Shown piece by piece: positions 5,192 to 12,762 of a DNA stretch of 16,634 bases. Below the pieces are notes generated by a model that saw only the letters and a program-made list of their open reading frames with translations, did not search any database and had not been told where the DNA came from. The stretch is taken from positions 1 through 16,634 of the forward strand of contig CAYVCP010000008.1 in NCBI GenBank assembly GCA_964450565.1, written 5' to 3'. How positions within the stretch are numbered: the stretch's first letter is position 1; each line of letters begins with the position of its first letter. The translations under genes were made by a program, and so were the position numbers. Source of the DNA: CAYVCP01 sp964450565 (GTDB lineage: Bacteria > Patescibacteriota > Minisyncoccia > Minisyncoccales > CG1-02-41-26).

Positions 5192-6300
5192 TAATCTTTC
5201 AATTTCTTCAATCCCTTAAGCTTTCTAATTTTTTCTAATGCCTTTGCTTGAATCTGTCTAATCCTTTCTCTAGTAACTCCAAATTCTTGTCCAACTTCTT
5301 CTAGGGTATGCGTAACACCATCTTCTAAGCCAAACCTTAAGGCTAAAATCTTTCTTTCTCTTGGGGTTAACGAACTAGAGACTTCATCTAATCTTTCCTT
5401 CAAAAGGTTTCGTGCAGCTTCAGTAGAAGGAAGAGGTGTTTTATCATCTTTTATAAACTCAGCTAAAACACTATCTTTTTCATCACTACCAACGGGCGTT
5501 TCCAAAGAAACTGCCTTTTGTTTAATTTTTCTTAATTGATGAACCTTTTCTATTTCTAAACCCATCTCAGATGATATTTCTTCGGGAAGAGCAGGCCTTC
5601 CTAAGTTCTGTAAAAGCTTTTTTCTTACCTTTTCATATTTACTTAATGTTTCTACCATATGTACGGGTATCCTAATTGTTCTCGATTGATCAGCTAAAGC
5701 TCTTGTGATAGCTTGCCTTATCCACCATGTAGCATAAGTAGAAAATTTATAACCTCTTCTCCAATCAAACTTTTCCACCGCCCTAAATAATCCCAAGTTC
5801 CCTTCTTGAATTAAATCAAGCAAAGTTAAATTAGGACTTCTTCCAATATATTTCTTTGCAATTGAAACAACTAATCTCAAATTAGCTTGAGCTAATTTCT
5901 TCTTTGCTTCTTCATCGCCTTTTTCTATCTGCTTAGCTAAATCTCTTTCTTCTTTTGCTGAAATCATACTCATTCTTCCAATTTCTTTTAGATACATTTG
6001 TACAGAATCTATTCTAGCTACACCACCCAAAGAAGTCTTCTCTTCTTTTTCTACTTCTAAAAATCCTTTTCTCTCTAAAATATCAAACCCTAAGCTATAA
6101 AGAACATCAAAGAAATTCTCAAATCCAACTAAATCTTTTTCTATTGCGGGAAAAGTTCTTAAAATTTCACTAGTTGTAATAAATCCTCTATGTTTTGCTT
6201 TTTCTAAAAAGTAGTCTATTTTAGCTTGTGTAAAAAGTTTCTTTTTTCCTACACTTTTTTTCACAACTTTTTTCTTCTTTACAACTTTTTTTACTGGCAT
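5188..6300 (-). CDS. rpoD: RNA polymerase primary sigma factor (sigma-70)
   Basis: This 370-residue group 1 sigma factor directs housekeeping promoter recognition. In order: a Lys-rich leader (11 Lys in the first 21 residues), a region 1.1-like segment (about 22-80), region 1.2 (VQMYLKEIGRM, 100-110), region 2.1 (ANLRLVVSIAKKY), regions 2.2-2.4 (LDLIQEGNLGLFRAVEKFDW, then YKFSTYATWWIRQAITRA, 161-202), region 3 (IPVHMVE onward), and region 4.2 helix-turn-helix (TLEEVGQEFGVTRERIRQIQ, 332-351). The large non-conserved insertion of proteobacterial RpoD is absent, so the protein is short. It starts 6 nt after the dnaG stop, so both are read from one mRNA, the classic dnaG-rpoD pairing without rpsU. 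Confidence 0.97.
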   Translation of the reverse strand: MPVKKVVKKKKVVKKSVGKKKLFTQAKIDYFLEKAKHRGFITTSEILRTFPAIEKDLVGFENFFDVLYSLGFDILERKGFLEVEKEEKTSLGGVARIDSVQMYLKEIGRMSMISAKEERDLAKQIEKGDEEAKKKLAQANLRLVVSIAKKYIGRSPNLTLLDLIQEGNLGLFRAVEKFDWRRGYKFSTYATWWIRQAITRALADQSRTIRIPVHMVETLSKYEKVRKKLLQNLGRPALPEEISSEMGLEIEKVHQLRKIKQKAVSLETPVGSDEKDSVLAEFIKDDKTPLPSTEAARNLLKERLDEVSSSLTPRERKILALRFGLEDGVTHTLEEVGQEFGVTRERIRQIQAKALEKIRKLKGLKKLKDY

Positions 6301-6306
6301 ATTATT

Positions 6307-8028
6307 TTAAGATTTTATCATTTTATTAAAAGTTTGCATAAGCTCCAAAAGTTTCTCTTCGTTCCCCTCTCTTTCTACCTGCTCTATCTCTTTTCCAATA
6401 TCTTTTAATCTTTCCTTTGAAGAAAAATCTCTAAAAGCGCTCAAGCAAACCTGGAATTCATCATCTATGTTTTCTTCTGTTTCCATTTCTGATTTAAAGA
6501 CACAATCATCTATAACAGTTTTTAAATGAGATTCTTTCTTTTCTATTTTTAAACATGCTTTCTTAATATCTTTTTCTTCTTTTAAACAAGTAAGTATAAT
6601 CTGAAATGCAGGAGAAAAAAGTTCAATATCTTCGTCTAAAACATATTGTAACTGTTCATTTGATCTAAAGATAAGAGCTATAATCTTTTCTTCTAAAAGT
6701 TGTCCCCTTGCTTTCTTTTGGTTGAATGTAACTTCTCTCTTTGTTTCTTCGTCTTTCTTTGTAATGATATTTTTTAATTCCCCTACAACAGATTCTTCTG
6801 AAACTTTTAAAGCTTTTGATAGTTTATTAATAAAGTGAAACTGCAAAATCTTATTTGGGACTTTTCTTATTAACGGAAGTATTTGTTCAGATATTTCTTT
6901 TTTTCCTTTTGATGTTTCTTGATCAAACCTATGAAAAGCGTCGTCAAAATAAAAGTCCATAATTTCCTTTGCATTTTTAACTAACTTTTCCCATTCTCCA
7001 GGATTCTCTGCAATAACATCAGCAGGATCTTTATCGTGTGGCATTGCTATTACTTTTATATCAAAACCTTCTTTTTGAGCCAAATCAATGCCTCTTTTGG
7101 TAGCTAAAGAACCAGCAGAATCCATGTCAAAAGAAAAAAGGATATTGTTTGTATATCTTTTTAATATTTTTAATTGGAAAGGAGTCAAAGATGTCCCTGA
7201 AGCAGCCACCGTATTAGAAAATCCTGCCTGATGAGAAGAAATAACATCCATATACCCTTCTGTTAGAATACAGTAATCTTTTTTCCTAGTGTCCATCTTG
7301 CCAAAATTCAAGCCATACAATGTCTTGCTTTTATCATACAGCAAAGTATTTTGAATATTCAAATATTTTGCTGTATCTTCTTGTTTTTCAAAAACCCTAC
7401 CACCAAAACCAACTACCTGAGAGCTAAGATCAAAAATAGGAAACATAATTCTTCCTCTAAATCTATCATAAGATCCTTTTTCAGATTTAACTGCCATACC
7501 TGCTTCTAATATTTCCATTCTATTGTATCCCTTTGATACTAAGAAATCAGATAATGTTCTCCACATGTCTAGAGAATAACCAATTCTCCACTTCTTAATA
7601 GTTTCTTGTGTTAACTTCCTTTTCTTTAAGTATTCTAAAACTTTCTTGCCTTTCTCTGTTTCTAATTGTTTCTCAAAAAATTGACAGCTCAACTCACATA
7701 TCTCATATAATCTTTGACGCTTTGTCTTAAGCTCTGGATGATACTCTTCAAGCTGAACCCCTGCTCTTTTGGCTAATATTTTTAGAGCGTCTCCAAATTC
7801 AATACCTTCAATCTGCATGATAAAATCAAAAACACTTCCTGATGCCCCACAACCAAAACACTTAAAAGATTGCCTTGTGGGAGAAACAAAAAAAGAAGGT
7901 TTTTTTTCTGAATGAAAAGGACAAGGAGCCCTAAAGTTTATACCTGTCTTTTCTAGTTTCAAATAAGAAGAAACAACATCAATAATATTGAGTTTATCTT
8001 TTATTTGTTGAACAACAGAATTTGGCAT
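6307..8028 (-). CDS. dnaG: DNA primase
   Basis: The 573-residue bacterial primase makes RNA primers at the replication fork. The N-terminal CHC2 zinc finger is intact (C36, H39, C57, C60 in APCPFHSEKKPSF and KCFGCGASG). The core carries RFRGRIMFPIFD (189-200), a TOPRIM domain with TEGYMDV (catalytic E257), FSFDMDSAG (D301, D303) and HDKDPAD (331-337). The C-terminal region (about 360-573) is poorly conserved and corresponds to the helicase-binding part. Length is close to the E. coli enzyme (581). It begins the operon with rpoD, behind a promoter that is divergent from the glycosyltransferase side. Confidence 0.97.
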   Translation of the reverse strand: MPNSVVQQIKDKLNIIDVVSSYLKLEKTGINFRAPCPFHSEKKPSFFVSPTRQSFKCFGCGASGSVFDFIMQIEGIEFGDALKILAKRAGVQLEEYHPELKTKRQRLYEICELSCQFFEKQLETEKGKKVLEYLKKRKLTQETIKKWRIGYSLDMWRTLSDFLVSKGYNRMEILEAGMAVKSEKGSYDRFRGRIMFPIFDLSSQVVGFGGRVFEKQEDTAKYLNIQNTLLYDKSKTLYGLNFGKMDTRKKDYCILTEGYMDVISSHQAGFSNTVAASGTSLTPFQLKILKRYTNNILFSFDMDSAGSLATKRGIDLAQKEGFDIKVIAMPHDKDPADVIAENPGEWEKLVKNAKEIMDFYFDDAFHRFDQETSKGKKEISEQILPLIRKVPNKILQFHFINKLSKALKVSEESVVGELKNIITKKDEETKREVTFNQKKARGQLLEEKIIALIFRSNEQLQYVLDEDIELFSPAFQIILTCLKEEKDIKKACLKIEKKESHLKTVIDDCVFKSEMETEENIDDEFQVCLSAFRDFSSKERLKDIGKEIEQVEREGNEEKLLELMQTFNKMIKS

Positions 8029-8050
8029 AAAACAAGATTAAATCAAGTCC

Positions 8051-8079
8051 ATATTAACATAACGAATACCTAAAAACAA
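8051..8079 (-). promoter_or_regulatory. Promoter of the dnaG-rpoD operon
   Basis: On the minus strand, TTGTTT (8079-8074), 17 nt, then TAATAT (8056-8051) preceded by TGT, an extended -10-like feature. The predicted start near 8044 gives a leader of about 16 nt before the dnaG ATG. The -35 is one arm of a palindrome whose other arm is the -35 of a divergent promoter. Confidence 0.5.
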
Positions 8080-8083
8080 GACG

Positions 8084-8113
8084 TTGTTTTACTTGCTTTT
8101 TTGCCTTTATAAT
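8084..8113 (+). promoter_or_regulatory. Divergent promoter toward the glycosyltransferase
   Basis: TTGTTT (8084-8089), 18 nt, then a perfect TATAAT (8108-8113). The start would be near 8120, leaving a leader of about 125 nt before the ATG at 8245. A second promoter lies downstream within that leader. Confidence 0.55.
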
Positions 8114-8169
8114 GCTAATTTACAATGTATTAGATGAGGCACAAAAAGAGTACAACAAGAAACATTTCA

Positions 8170-8199
8170 TTGACACGGAACCTGAAAAAGGGATACAAT
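8170..8199 (+). promoter_or_regulatory. Proximal promoter of the first glycosyltransferase gene
   Basis: A perfect -35 TTGACA (8170-8175), 18 nt, then TACAAT (8194-8199). The predicted start near 8206 gives a leader of about 39 nt. This is the strongest -35 in the window. Confidence 0.65.
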
Positions 8200-8215
8200 A
8201 AACAAATACCAAGGG

Positions 8216-8236
8216 CCCATTAGCGTGGGTTTATTT
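8216..8236 (+). other. Hairpin with T-rich tail in the leader of the glycosyltransferase mRNA
   Basis: CCCA (8216-8219) and TGGG (8226-8229) can pair, extended by G-T pairs, followed by TTTATTT. It is a weak terminator or attenuator-like hairpin 9 nt before the ATG. No Shine-Dalgarno sequence is visible before that ATG. Confidence 0.3.
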
Positions 8237-8244
8237 ATTAATTA

Positions 8245-9468
8245 ATGACTAAAGATATAAAACCAAAAAAAATACTTTTTTTACAAGCCTTTCCTTTGTG
8301 GGGAGGTGGTTCGGGTGTCTATACCAGAGAATTGGCTTATGAAATGAACCAAAAAAAGAATTTTAAAGTAGCTGTTTTGTGTCCTGAAAGCCAAAACAAA
8401 ATTTCTGGTTTTAAAATCTACCCCCTAGAACTTCCTTTTCCCGTAGTGTTTGCAGGGCACCCGAAATGGCCTGTTTGTAAACTGTATAGACAACTTTCTG
8501 CCAAAGAAGAGTCAGAAATTTTTAATTACTTTTTAAGGAGCGCAATTACTGCGGTAGAAGACTTTCAGCCTGATTTAATACATGTTCAGCACGTATCTTG
8601 CTTATCTTGGGTTGCTCACTTTATTAACGCTTTATATAAAATCAATTATATCATTACAGCCCATGGAACCGATATCATCACTGCAACACAAAACAAAACC
8701 TATATTCAACTAGGGCAAGATTCTCTTTCAAGAGCTAAAAAAATAATTACCGTAAGCAATCATACGAAAAAATGGCTTTTAGATACTTTTGGACATGATT
8801 TCTCTCATAAAACAAGAACTATCCCCGGAGGAATTCATCTTGAGAATTTTCCTTTGGATAAAAAGATAAAAATAATTAACGAAAAGTATAAATTACAAAA
8901 TAAAAGAGTTATACTCTTCACGGGAAGACTGGTAGAAGGAAAGGGAGTTTCATATTTAATACAAGCTGCAGATAAGATAAAAGGACATGTTTACATTATA
9001 GGAGACGGACCAAATAGAAAAAATTTAGAAGATTTAAAAATAAAAATGAAGTTAAAAAATGTTCACTTTTTAGGTTATATGGGAGAAGATCAAAGAGCAG
9101 AATTAGAAGAGTTTTATCATAGAGCCGATCTCTTTGTAGCCCCCTCAACATGCAATGAAGCATTAGGATTGGTAATTTTAGAAGCCATGAGTGCTAAGAC
9201 TCCTATTGTAGCTACAAGAAAAGGCGGTATTCCTCTCGCTGTAAAAAATGGTTTAAATGGATTTTTAGTCAGAGCTAGAAGCCATAAACAAATATCAGAA
9301 GCTTGCAATAAAATTTTAGAAGACGATAAATTAAGAGAAAGATTCGGAGAAGCTTCTCGAAGAATTGTAGAAAAAAAATTCACTTGGGAAAAAATTGGTC
9401 TTAAATTTCAAAGAATTTATAAAGAAAGCTATAATGGCAATCATAAAAAATGTACTCATAAAAAATAA
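8245..9468 (+). CDS. GT4-family glycosyltransferase
   Basis: This 407-residue GT-B retaining glycosyltransferase should transfer a sugar from a nucleotide-activated donor in the cytoplasm. The N-terminal domain has the Gly-rich loop WGGGSGVYTREL (19-30), DLIHVQHVS (110-118), and ITAHGTD (137-143). The C-terminal donor domain has LFTGRLVEGKGV (224-235), YIIGDGP, FLGYMGE, and the EX7E motif E305-E313 in NEALGLVILEAM, followed by GGIP and NGFLV. No signal peptide or membrane helix is seen. It differs clearly from the three paralogues downstream and is separated from them by a terminator, so it is its own transcription unit. Donor and acceptor are not predictable. Confidence 0.93.
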   Translation: MTKDIKPKKILFLQAFPLWGGGSGVYTRELAYEMNQKKNFKVAVLCPESQNKISGFKIYPLELPFPVVFAGHPKWPVCKLYRQLSAKEESEIFNYFLRSAITAVEDFQPDLIHVQHVSCLSWVAHFINALYKINYIITAHGTDIITATQNKTYIQLGQDSLSRAKKIITVSNHTKKWLLDTFGHDFSHKTRTIPGGIHLENFPLDKKIKIINEKYKLQNKRVILFTGRLVEGKGVSYLIQAADKIKGHVYIIGDGPNRKNLEDLKIKMKLKNVHFLGYMGEDQRAELEEFYHRADLFVAPSTCNEALGLVILEAMSAKTPIVATRKGGIPLAVKNGLNGFLVRARSHKQISEACNKILEDDKLRERFGEASRRIVEKKFTWEKIGLKFQRIYKESYNGNHKKCTHKK

Positions 9469-9473
9469 AAAAC

Positions 9474-9495
9474 TGGCTGTAATAGGCCATTTTTT
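9474..9495 (+). terminator. Terminator after the first glycosyltransferase
   Basis: TGGC (9474-9477) pairs with GCCA (9486-9489) around an 8-nt loop, followed by TTTTTT. The A-run at 9468-9472 can extend the stem with the T-tract past one mismatch. It ends the monocistronic unit. Confidence 0.6.
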
Positions 9496-9525
9496 ATTTA
9501 TATAAAAATATGATAAAATTGAATA

Positions 9526-10674
9526 ATGATTAAAAAAATGAAAATAGCCATTATGGCTACCAATCTGCTCCCTACTCCCCCCGTAAAAGAAAAAACTATT
9601 TATGCTCCTTTATGGATTACAAAACATCTCGCTGAAGGTTTACAAAAAAAAGGTCATGAGGTGACACTTTTTGGAAGTAAAGATTCTTCTGTAAAAACTA
9701 AAGTATCGTCAATGAACCTTTCTTCTTTGCCAAAACAAAAAGAATGGGGCAAGGTATGGAAAGCTCTTAATAGAATGTCAAAAACAGGAGATATTCATAA
9801 TCTAACGTGGGCTGTAAAATGGAAAGAAGTTTTAAGAGAAAATTATGAACTATTTCTAGCATCAACTCTTTTCCAAAGAGCTAAAGAATTTGATATAATC
9901 CAATTTCATTCTCCGGTAAGATTATTGCATTTTGCTCCTTTTGTTAAAACTCCTCTTGTAGTTACCATTCATGATACCTTCCCCCATCCAAATGGTACTA
10001 ATGCTGTAAAACTAACTTATAAATATTTAGATAAATACTATAATTTAAATTTTGTTTCTGTCTCTCATAACCAGAGAAAACCTCTTCCCAAAATCAATTA
10101 TAAGGCTACAATTTATCATGGGATAGAGTTAGACAAATTTCCTTATCAAGAGAAACAAGGAGACTACCTTGCTTTTGCTGGAAGAATAGTAGAACAAAAA
10201 GGTATTGATGTGGCAATAAAAGTAGCGCAAAAAACAAAAATGAAACTTAAAATAGCAGGGTCCATTCCTGCTGGATCTGAAGACTACTGGAACAAATTTA
10301 TAAAGCCTCATCTTTCTACAAAAATTACATACGAAGGGTTATTAAAACCAAAACAAATGTCCAGATTTTATAGCAAAGCCAAGGCATTATTAATGCCTAT
10401 CAATAGAGAAGAATCATTCGGACTTGTAATGGCAGAAGCCATGGCTTGTGGTACTCCTGTTGTAGCTTTTAATAAAGGGTCTGTTCCAGAAGTTGTAAAA
10501 CACAAAAAAACAGGCTTTGTAGTTAAAACAGAAAAAGAAATGATAGAAGCTGTAAAAAAGATTGATACTATTAAAAGAATAGATTGTAGAAAACATGTTG
10601 AAGATAACTTTTCCTTACAAAGTATGATAGATAACTATGAAAAACTTTATCAAGAAATTATAAAAAATAAATGA
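9526..10674 (+). CDS. GT4-family glycosyltransferase (paralogue A)
   Basis: A 382-residue GT-B enzyme. The N-terminus MKIAIMATNLLPTPPVKEK and YAPLWITKHLAEGLQKKGHE are shared with paralogue B downstream. Other motifs are DIIQFHSP (123-130), VVTIHD, YHGIELDKF, LAFAGRIVEQKG (215-226), EX7E at E296-E304 (EESFGLVMAEAMACGTPVV), and GSVPEVV. The start fits: the M-I-K-K-M-K-I-A opening aligns with the starts of paralogues B and C. It overlaps paralogue B by 4 nt (ATGA), implying coupled translation, and begins the operon 9526-13863. It shares an exact 83-bp block with paralogue B and an exact 52-bp block with paralogue C. The sugar transferred is unknown. Confidence 0.93.
   Translation: MIKKMKIAIMATNLLPTPPVKEKTIYAPLWITKHLAEGLQKKGHEVTLFGSKDSSVKTKVSSMNLSSLPKQKEWGKVWKALNRMSKTGDIHNLTWAVKWKEVLRENYELFLASTLFQRAKEFDIIQFHSPVRLLHFAPFVKTPLVVTIHDTFPHPNGTNAVKLTYKYLDKYYNLNFVSVSHNQRKPLPKINYKATIYHGIELDKFPYQEKQGDYLAFAGRIVEQKGIDVAIKVAQKTKMKLKIAGSIPAGSEDYWNKFIKPHLSTKITYEGLLKPKQMSRFYSKAKALLMPINREESFGLVMAEAMACGTPVVAFNKGSVPEVVKHKKTGFVVKTEKEMIEAVKKIDTIKRIDCRKHVEDNFSLQSMIDNYEKLYQEIIKNK
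10420..10502 (+). repeat. 83-bp exact repeat, copy 1 (in paralogue A)
   Basis: Identical base for base to 11556-11638. It encodes the EX7E donor-site segment up to VPEVVK. Flanking sequence of the two genes is clearly diverged. Confidence 0.95.
10559..10610 (+). repeat. 52-bp exact repeat, copy 1 (in paralogue A)
   Basis: Identical to 13751-13802 in paralogue C. It encodes IDTIKRIDCRKHVEDNF near the C-terminus, while surrounding sequence differs at many positions. Confidence 0.95.
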
Positions 10675-11638
10675 AAAAATTAAAAATAGCAATTGTTGCA
10701 ACAAACTTATTTCCTACTCCCCCAATTAAAGAAAAGGTAATCTATGCTCCTTTATGGATAGCGCACTATACAATAAACGGACTTATAGAAAAAGGGCACA
10801 AGGTATATTTAGCAGGAGCTAGCAATTCTCAAACAAAAGCTACTTTGATATCAAACAAAACACCATTTAAAAAAAACACCTCTTACCAAAAACCTTTTAA
10901 GAAATTAAAATCTATAAAAAAGAAGAAAGACAGTAGATTTCTTTCTGCGAGAGTATGGCAACAAATACTAAAAAGCCAATATGAGTTATCAATGGCTAGT
11001 GAAGTTATTAAAGCTGCTAATCAAGGACAGTTTGATATAATTCAATTCCATGCTCCTTACAGGTTAATGCATATCGCTGGAGCTGTAAATATTCCATGTG
11101 TTTGGACTATACATGACCCTATTTCTCACCCTTTTGACACAAAAAGTGTCAGCGCTATCTTTGAGAATGCACCCAAAAACCTTCACTTTGTAAGTATTTC
11201 AAAAGAGCAAAGAAAACCCAATCCGAAATTAAATTATGCTGCAACTATTTATAACGGAATTGATCTAAATAAATTCTCTTTCAAAGAAAAGAAAGAAGAC
11301 TATCTTTTGTTTGCCGGAAGAATCATAGAAAAAAAGGGAGCTCATATTGCCATTAATGTTGCTAAAAAAACAAACATGAAGCTCAAAATAGCAGGATATA
11401 TTCCCCCTAGCGCTTCTCAATATTTCACCAAAAAAATCAAACCACATTTATCTCATCAAATCACATACGAAGGTATGTTGTCTCAAACACAAATAGCAAA
11501 ACTCTACCAAGGAGCTAAGGCATTTCTTATGCCAATTCTTGTTAGAGAATCATTTGGACTTGTAATGGCAGAAGCCATGGCTTGTGGTACTCCTGTTGTA
11601 GCTTTTAATAAAGGGTCTGTTCCAGAAGTTGTAAAACA
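10671..11638 (+). CDS. GT4-family glycosyltransferase (paralogue B), 3' end lost in gap
   Basis: 322 residues are visible before the scaffold gap. Motifs match paralogue A: IAIVATNLFPTPPIKEK, YAPLWIAHYTINGLIEKGHK, DIIQFHAPYRL, WTIHDP, YNGIDLNKF, LLFAGRIIEKKG, and the EX7E in RESFGLVMAEAM. A Lys-rich insertion (about residues 67-87) distinguishes it. By comparison with A, about 60 residues (some 180 nt) are missing, more than the 100 N shown. A TGA at 11745-11747 after the gap overlaps the next ATG and may be its stop, but frame across the gap cannot be known. The last 83 bases before the gap are identical to paralogue A, so the end of this contig could be mis-joined. Confidence 0.88.
11556..11638 (+). 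repeat. 83-bp exact repeat, copy 2 (in paralogue B, ends at gap)
   Basis: Identical to 10420-10502. The repeat runs straight into the N run, so its true length is unknown and it is the likely cause of the assembly break. Confidence 0.95.
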
Positions 11639-11738
11639 NNNNNNNNNNNNNNNNNNNNNNNNNNNNNNNNNNNNNNNNNNNNNNNNNNNNNNNNNNNNNN
11701 NNNNNNNNNNNNNNNNNNNNNNNNNNNNNNNNNNNNNN
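11639..11738. other. Scaffold gap of 100 N
   Basis: Exactly 100 N, the usual placeholder for a gap of unknown length. It removes the 3' end of paralogue B and possibly sequence before the phosphotransferase start. Comparison with paralogue A predicts at least about 170-180 missing bases if nothing else lies there. Confidence 0.97.
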
Positions 11739-11743
11739 CTTGC

Positions 11744-12760
11744 ATGAAAATAGAATATGAAAATTCAAGTTTTTTAACTGACAAATTAAAAGGTAAAAGA
11801 ATAGGAGATTCTTTTATAGAAAAGATAGAATTCCAAAAAAGACTAACTTATCATGATTTTCAAAAAGAAGAATTAGGACTTTTAAAATATAGGGTATTTT
11901 CTGAAGAAGGAACAAAAGAAGTTTACGGGTTTTACTCAGATAAAAAAAAATCTTTTAGATTAACAAACAAAAGACTTCTTTTATCAAAATTAGAAGAATA
12001 TAATTTTCAACAAGATAATCTAAGGATAACAAAACTTTTGGGATTCTATCCTAAATTAAACTTGTTTTTAAGAGAAGGGGCAGAGGGTAAAACATTGTTT
12101 AATATGATAGAAAACAACGATTCATCTTTAGAAAAAGCGATTAAATACTCTGCTTATTGGATAGCGCGACTACATTCCCTTAAACCAAAAAAGCAGGTCT
12201 TTTCCTCTTCTTTTAAAATAGATAAGAAATATTTTAAAATATATGAAAAAATTATTAAGAAAGTTTTCCCTAGAGAAAACATAAAAGAAATAGCCATAAA
12301 TTCCTTAAAAGTTTCAAAACAATACTCATCTAATATAATAACGCATGGAGACTTTCAGCCTCAGAATATTATTTATGAAAAGAACGAAGACACAATAACT
12401 GTAATTGACTTTGATTGGTCAAGCATCAACGATCCCTTAAGCGATATAGGAAGTTTTTTCTTACAAATTGATTATAAAGCATTTCCATTTCTTGAAGAAC
12501 ATGAGATAATTAAACTGAAAGAACATTTCTTATCATCATATATAGAAAAAATGGGACCATTCCAAGATTTATCTTATAGAATAAATAACGCTCAAGCAAA
12601 ATTTGCCATACAAAGAGCTTCTTATCTTTTAAAGGAAAAAGACCCTCTAAGAGAAACTGAGCAAAAAGAAACAGCATTAAATTTAATTAAAAAAGCAAAG
12701 CACTGCTTAAAAGATAAAAATTTAAACTTAAAGGTCTTCTCTTGTAATTTTCAAATATAA
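11744..12760 (+). CDS. APH-fold phosphotransferase
   Basis: This 338-residue protein has the aminoglycoside-phosphotransferase/choline-kinase signature: THGDFQPQN (200-208) with catalytic D203 and metal ligand N208, and VIDFDWSS (220-227) with D222. IARLHSLKP (140-148) is also typical. The N-lobe (1-110) is divergent, and no confident ATP-binding Lys or P-loop is visible. Antibiotic resistance is unlikely to be its role: it sits between glycosyltransferase genes, so it may phosphorylate a sugar or lipid-linked intermediate, which is inference. The ATG lies only 5 nt after the gap, in an ATGA context like that joining paralogues A and B, so the start is plausible but not proven. It ends 2 nt before paralogue C. 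Confidence 0.82.
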   Translation: MKIEYENSSFLTDKLKGKRIGDSFIEKIEFQKRLTYHDFQKEELGLLKYRVFSEEGTKEVYGFYSDKKKSFRLTNKRLLLSKLEEYNFQQDNLRITKLLGFYPKLNLFLREGAEGKTLFNMIENNDSSLEKAIKYSAYWIARLHSLKPKKQVFSSSFKIDKKYFKIYEKIIKKVFPRENIKEIAINSLKVSKQYSSNIITHGDFQPQNIIYEKNEDTITVIDFDWSSINDPLSDIGSFFLQIDYKAFPFLEEHEIIKLKEHFLSSYIEKMGPFQDLSYRINNAQAKFAIQRASYLLKEKDPLRETEQKETALNLIKKAKHCLKDKNLNLKVFSCNFQI

Positions 12761-12762
12761 TA

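Noticed and set aside
8112..8201. 29-codon frame upstream of the first glycosyltransferase
   Set aside because: Its ATG lies within the -10 box of one promoter and its stop within the -10 of the next, so no transcript starting at the first promoter would contain the ATG.
11744..12760. Antibiotic (aminoglycoside) resistance gene
   Set aside because: Only the general APH-fold motifs are present, and the gene lies within a glycosyltransferase operon, so a metabolic or envelope kinase is more likely.
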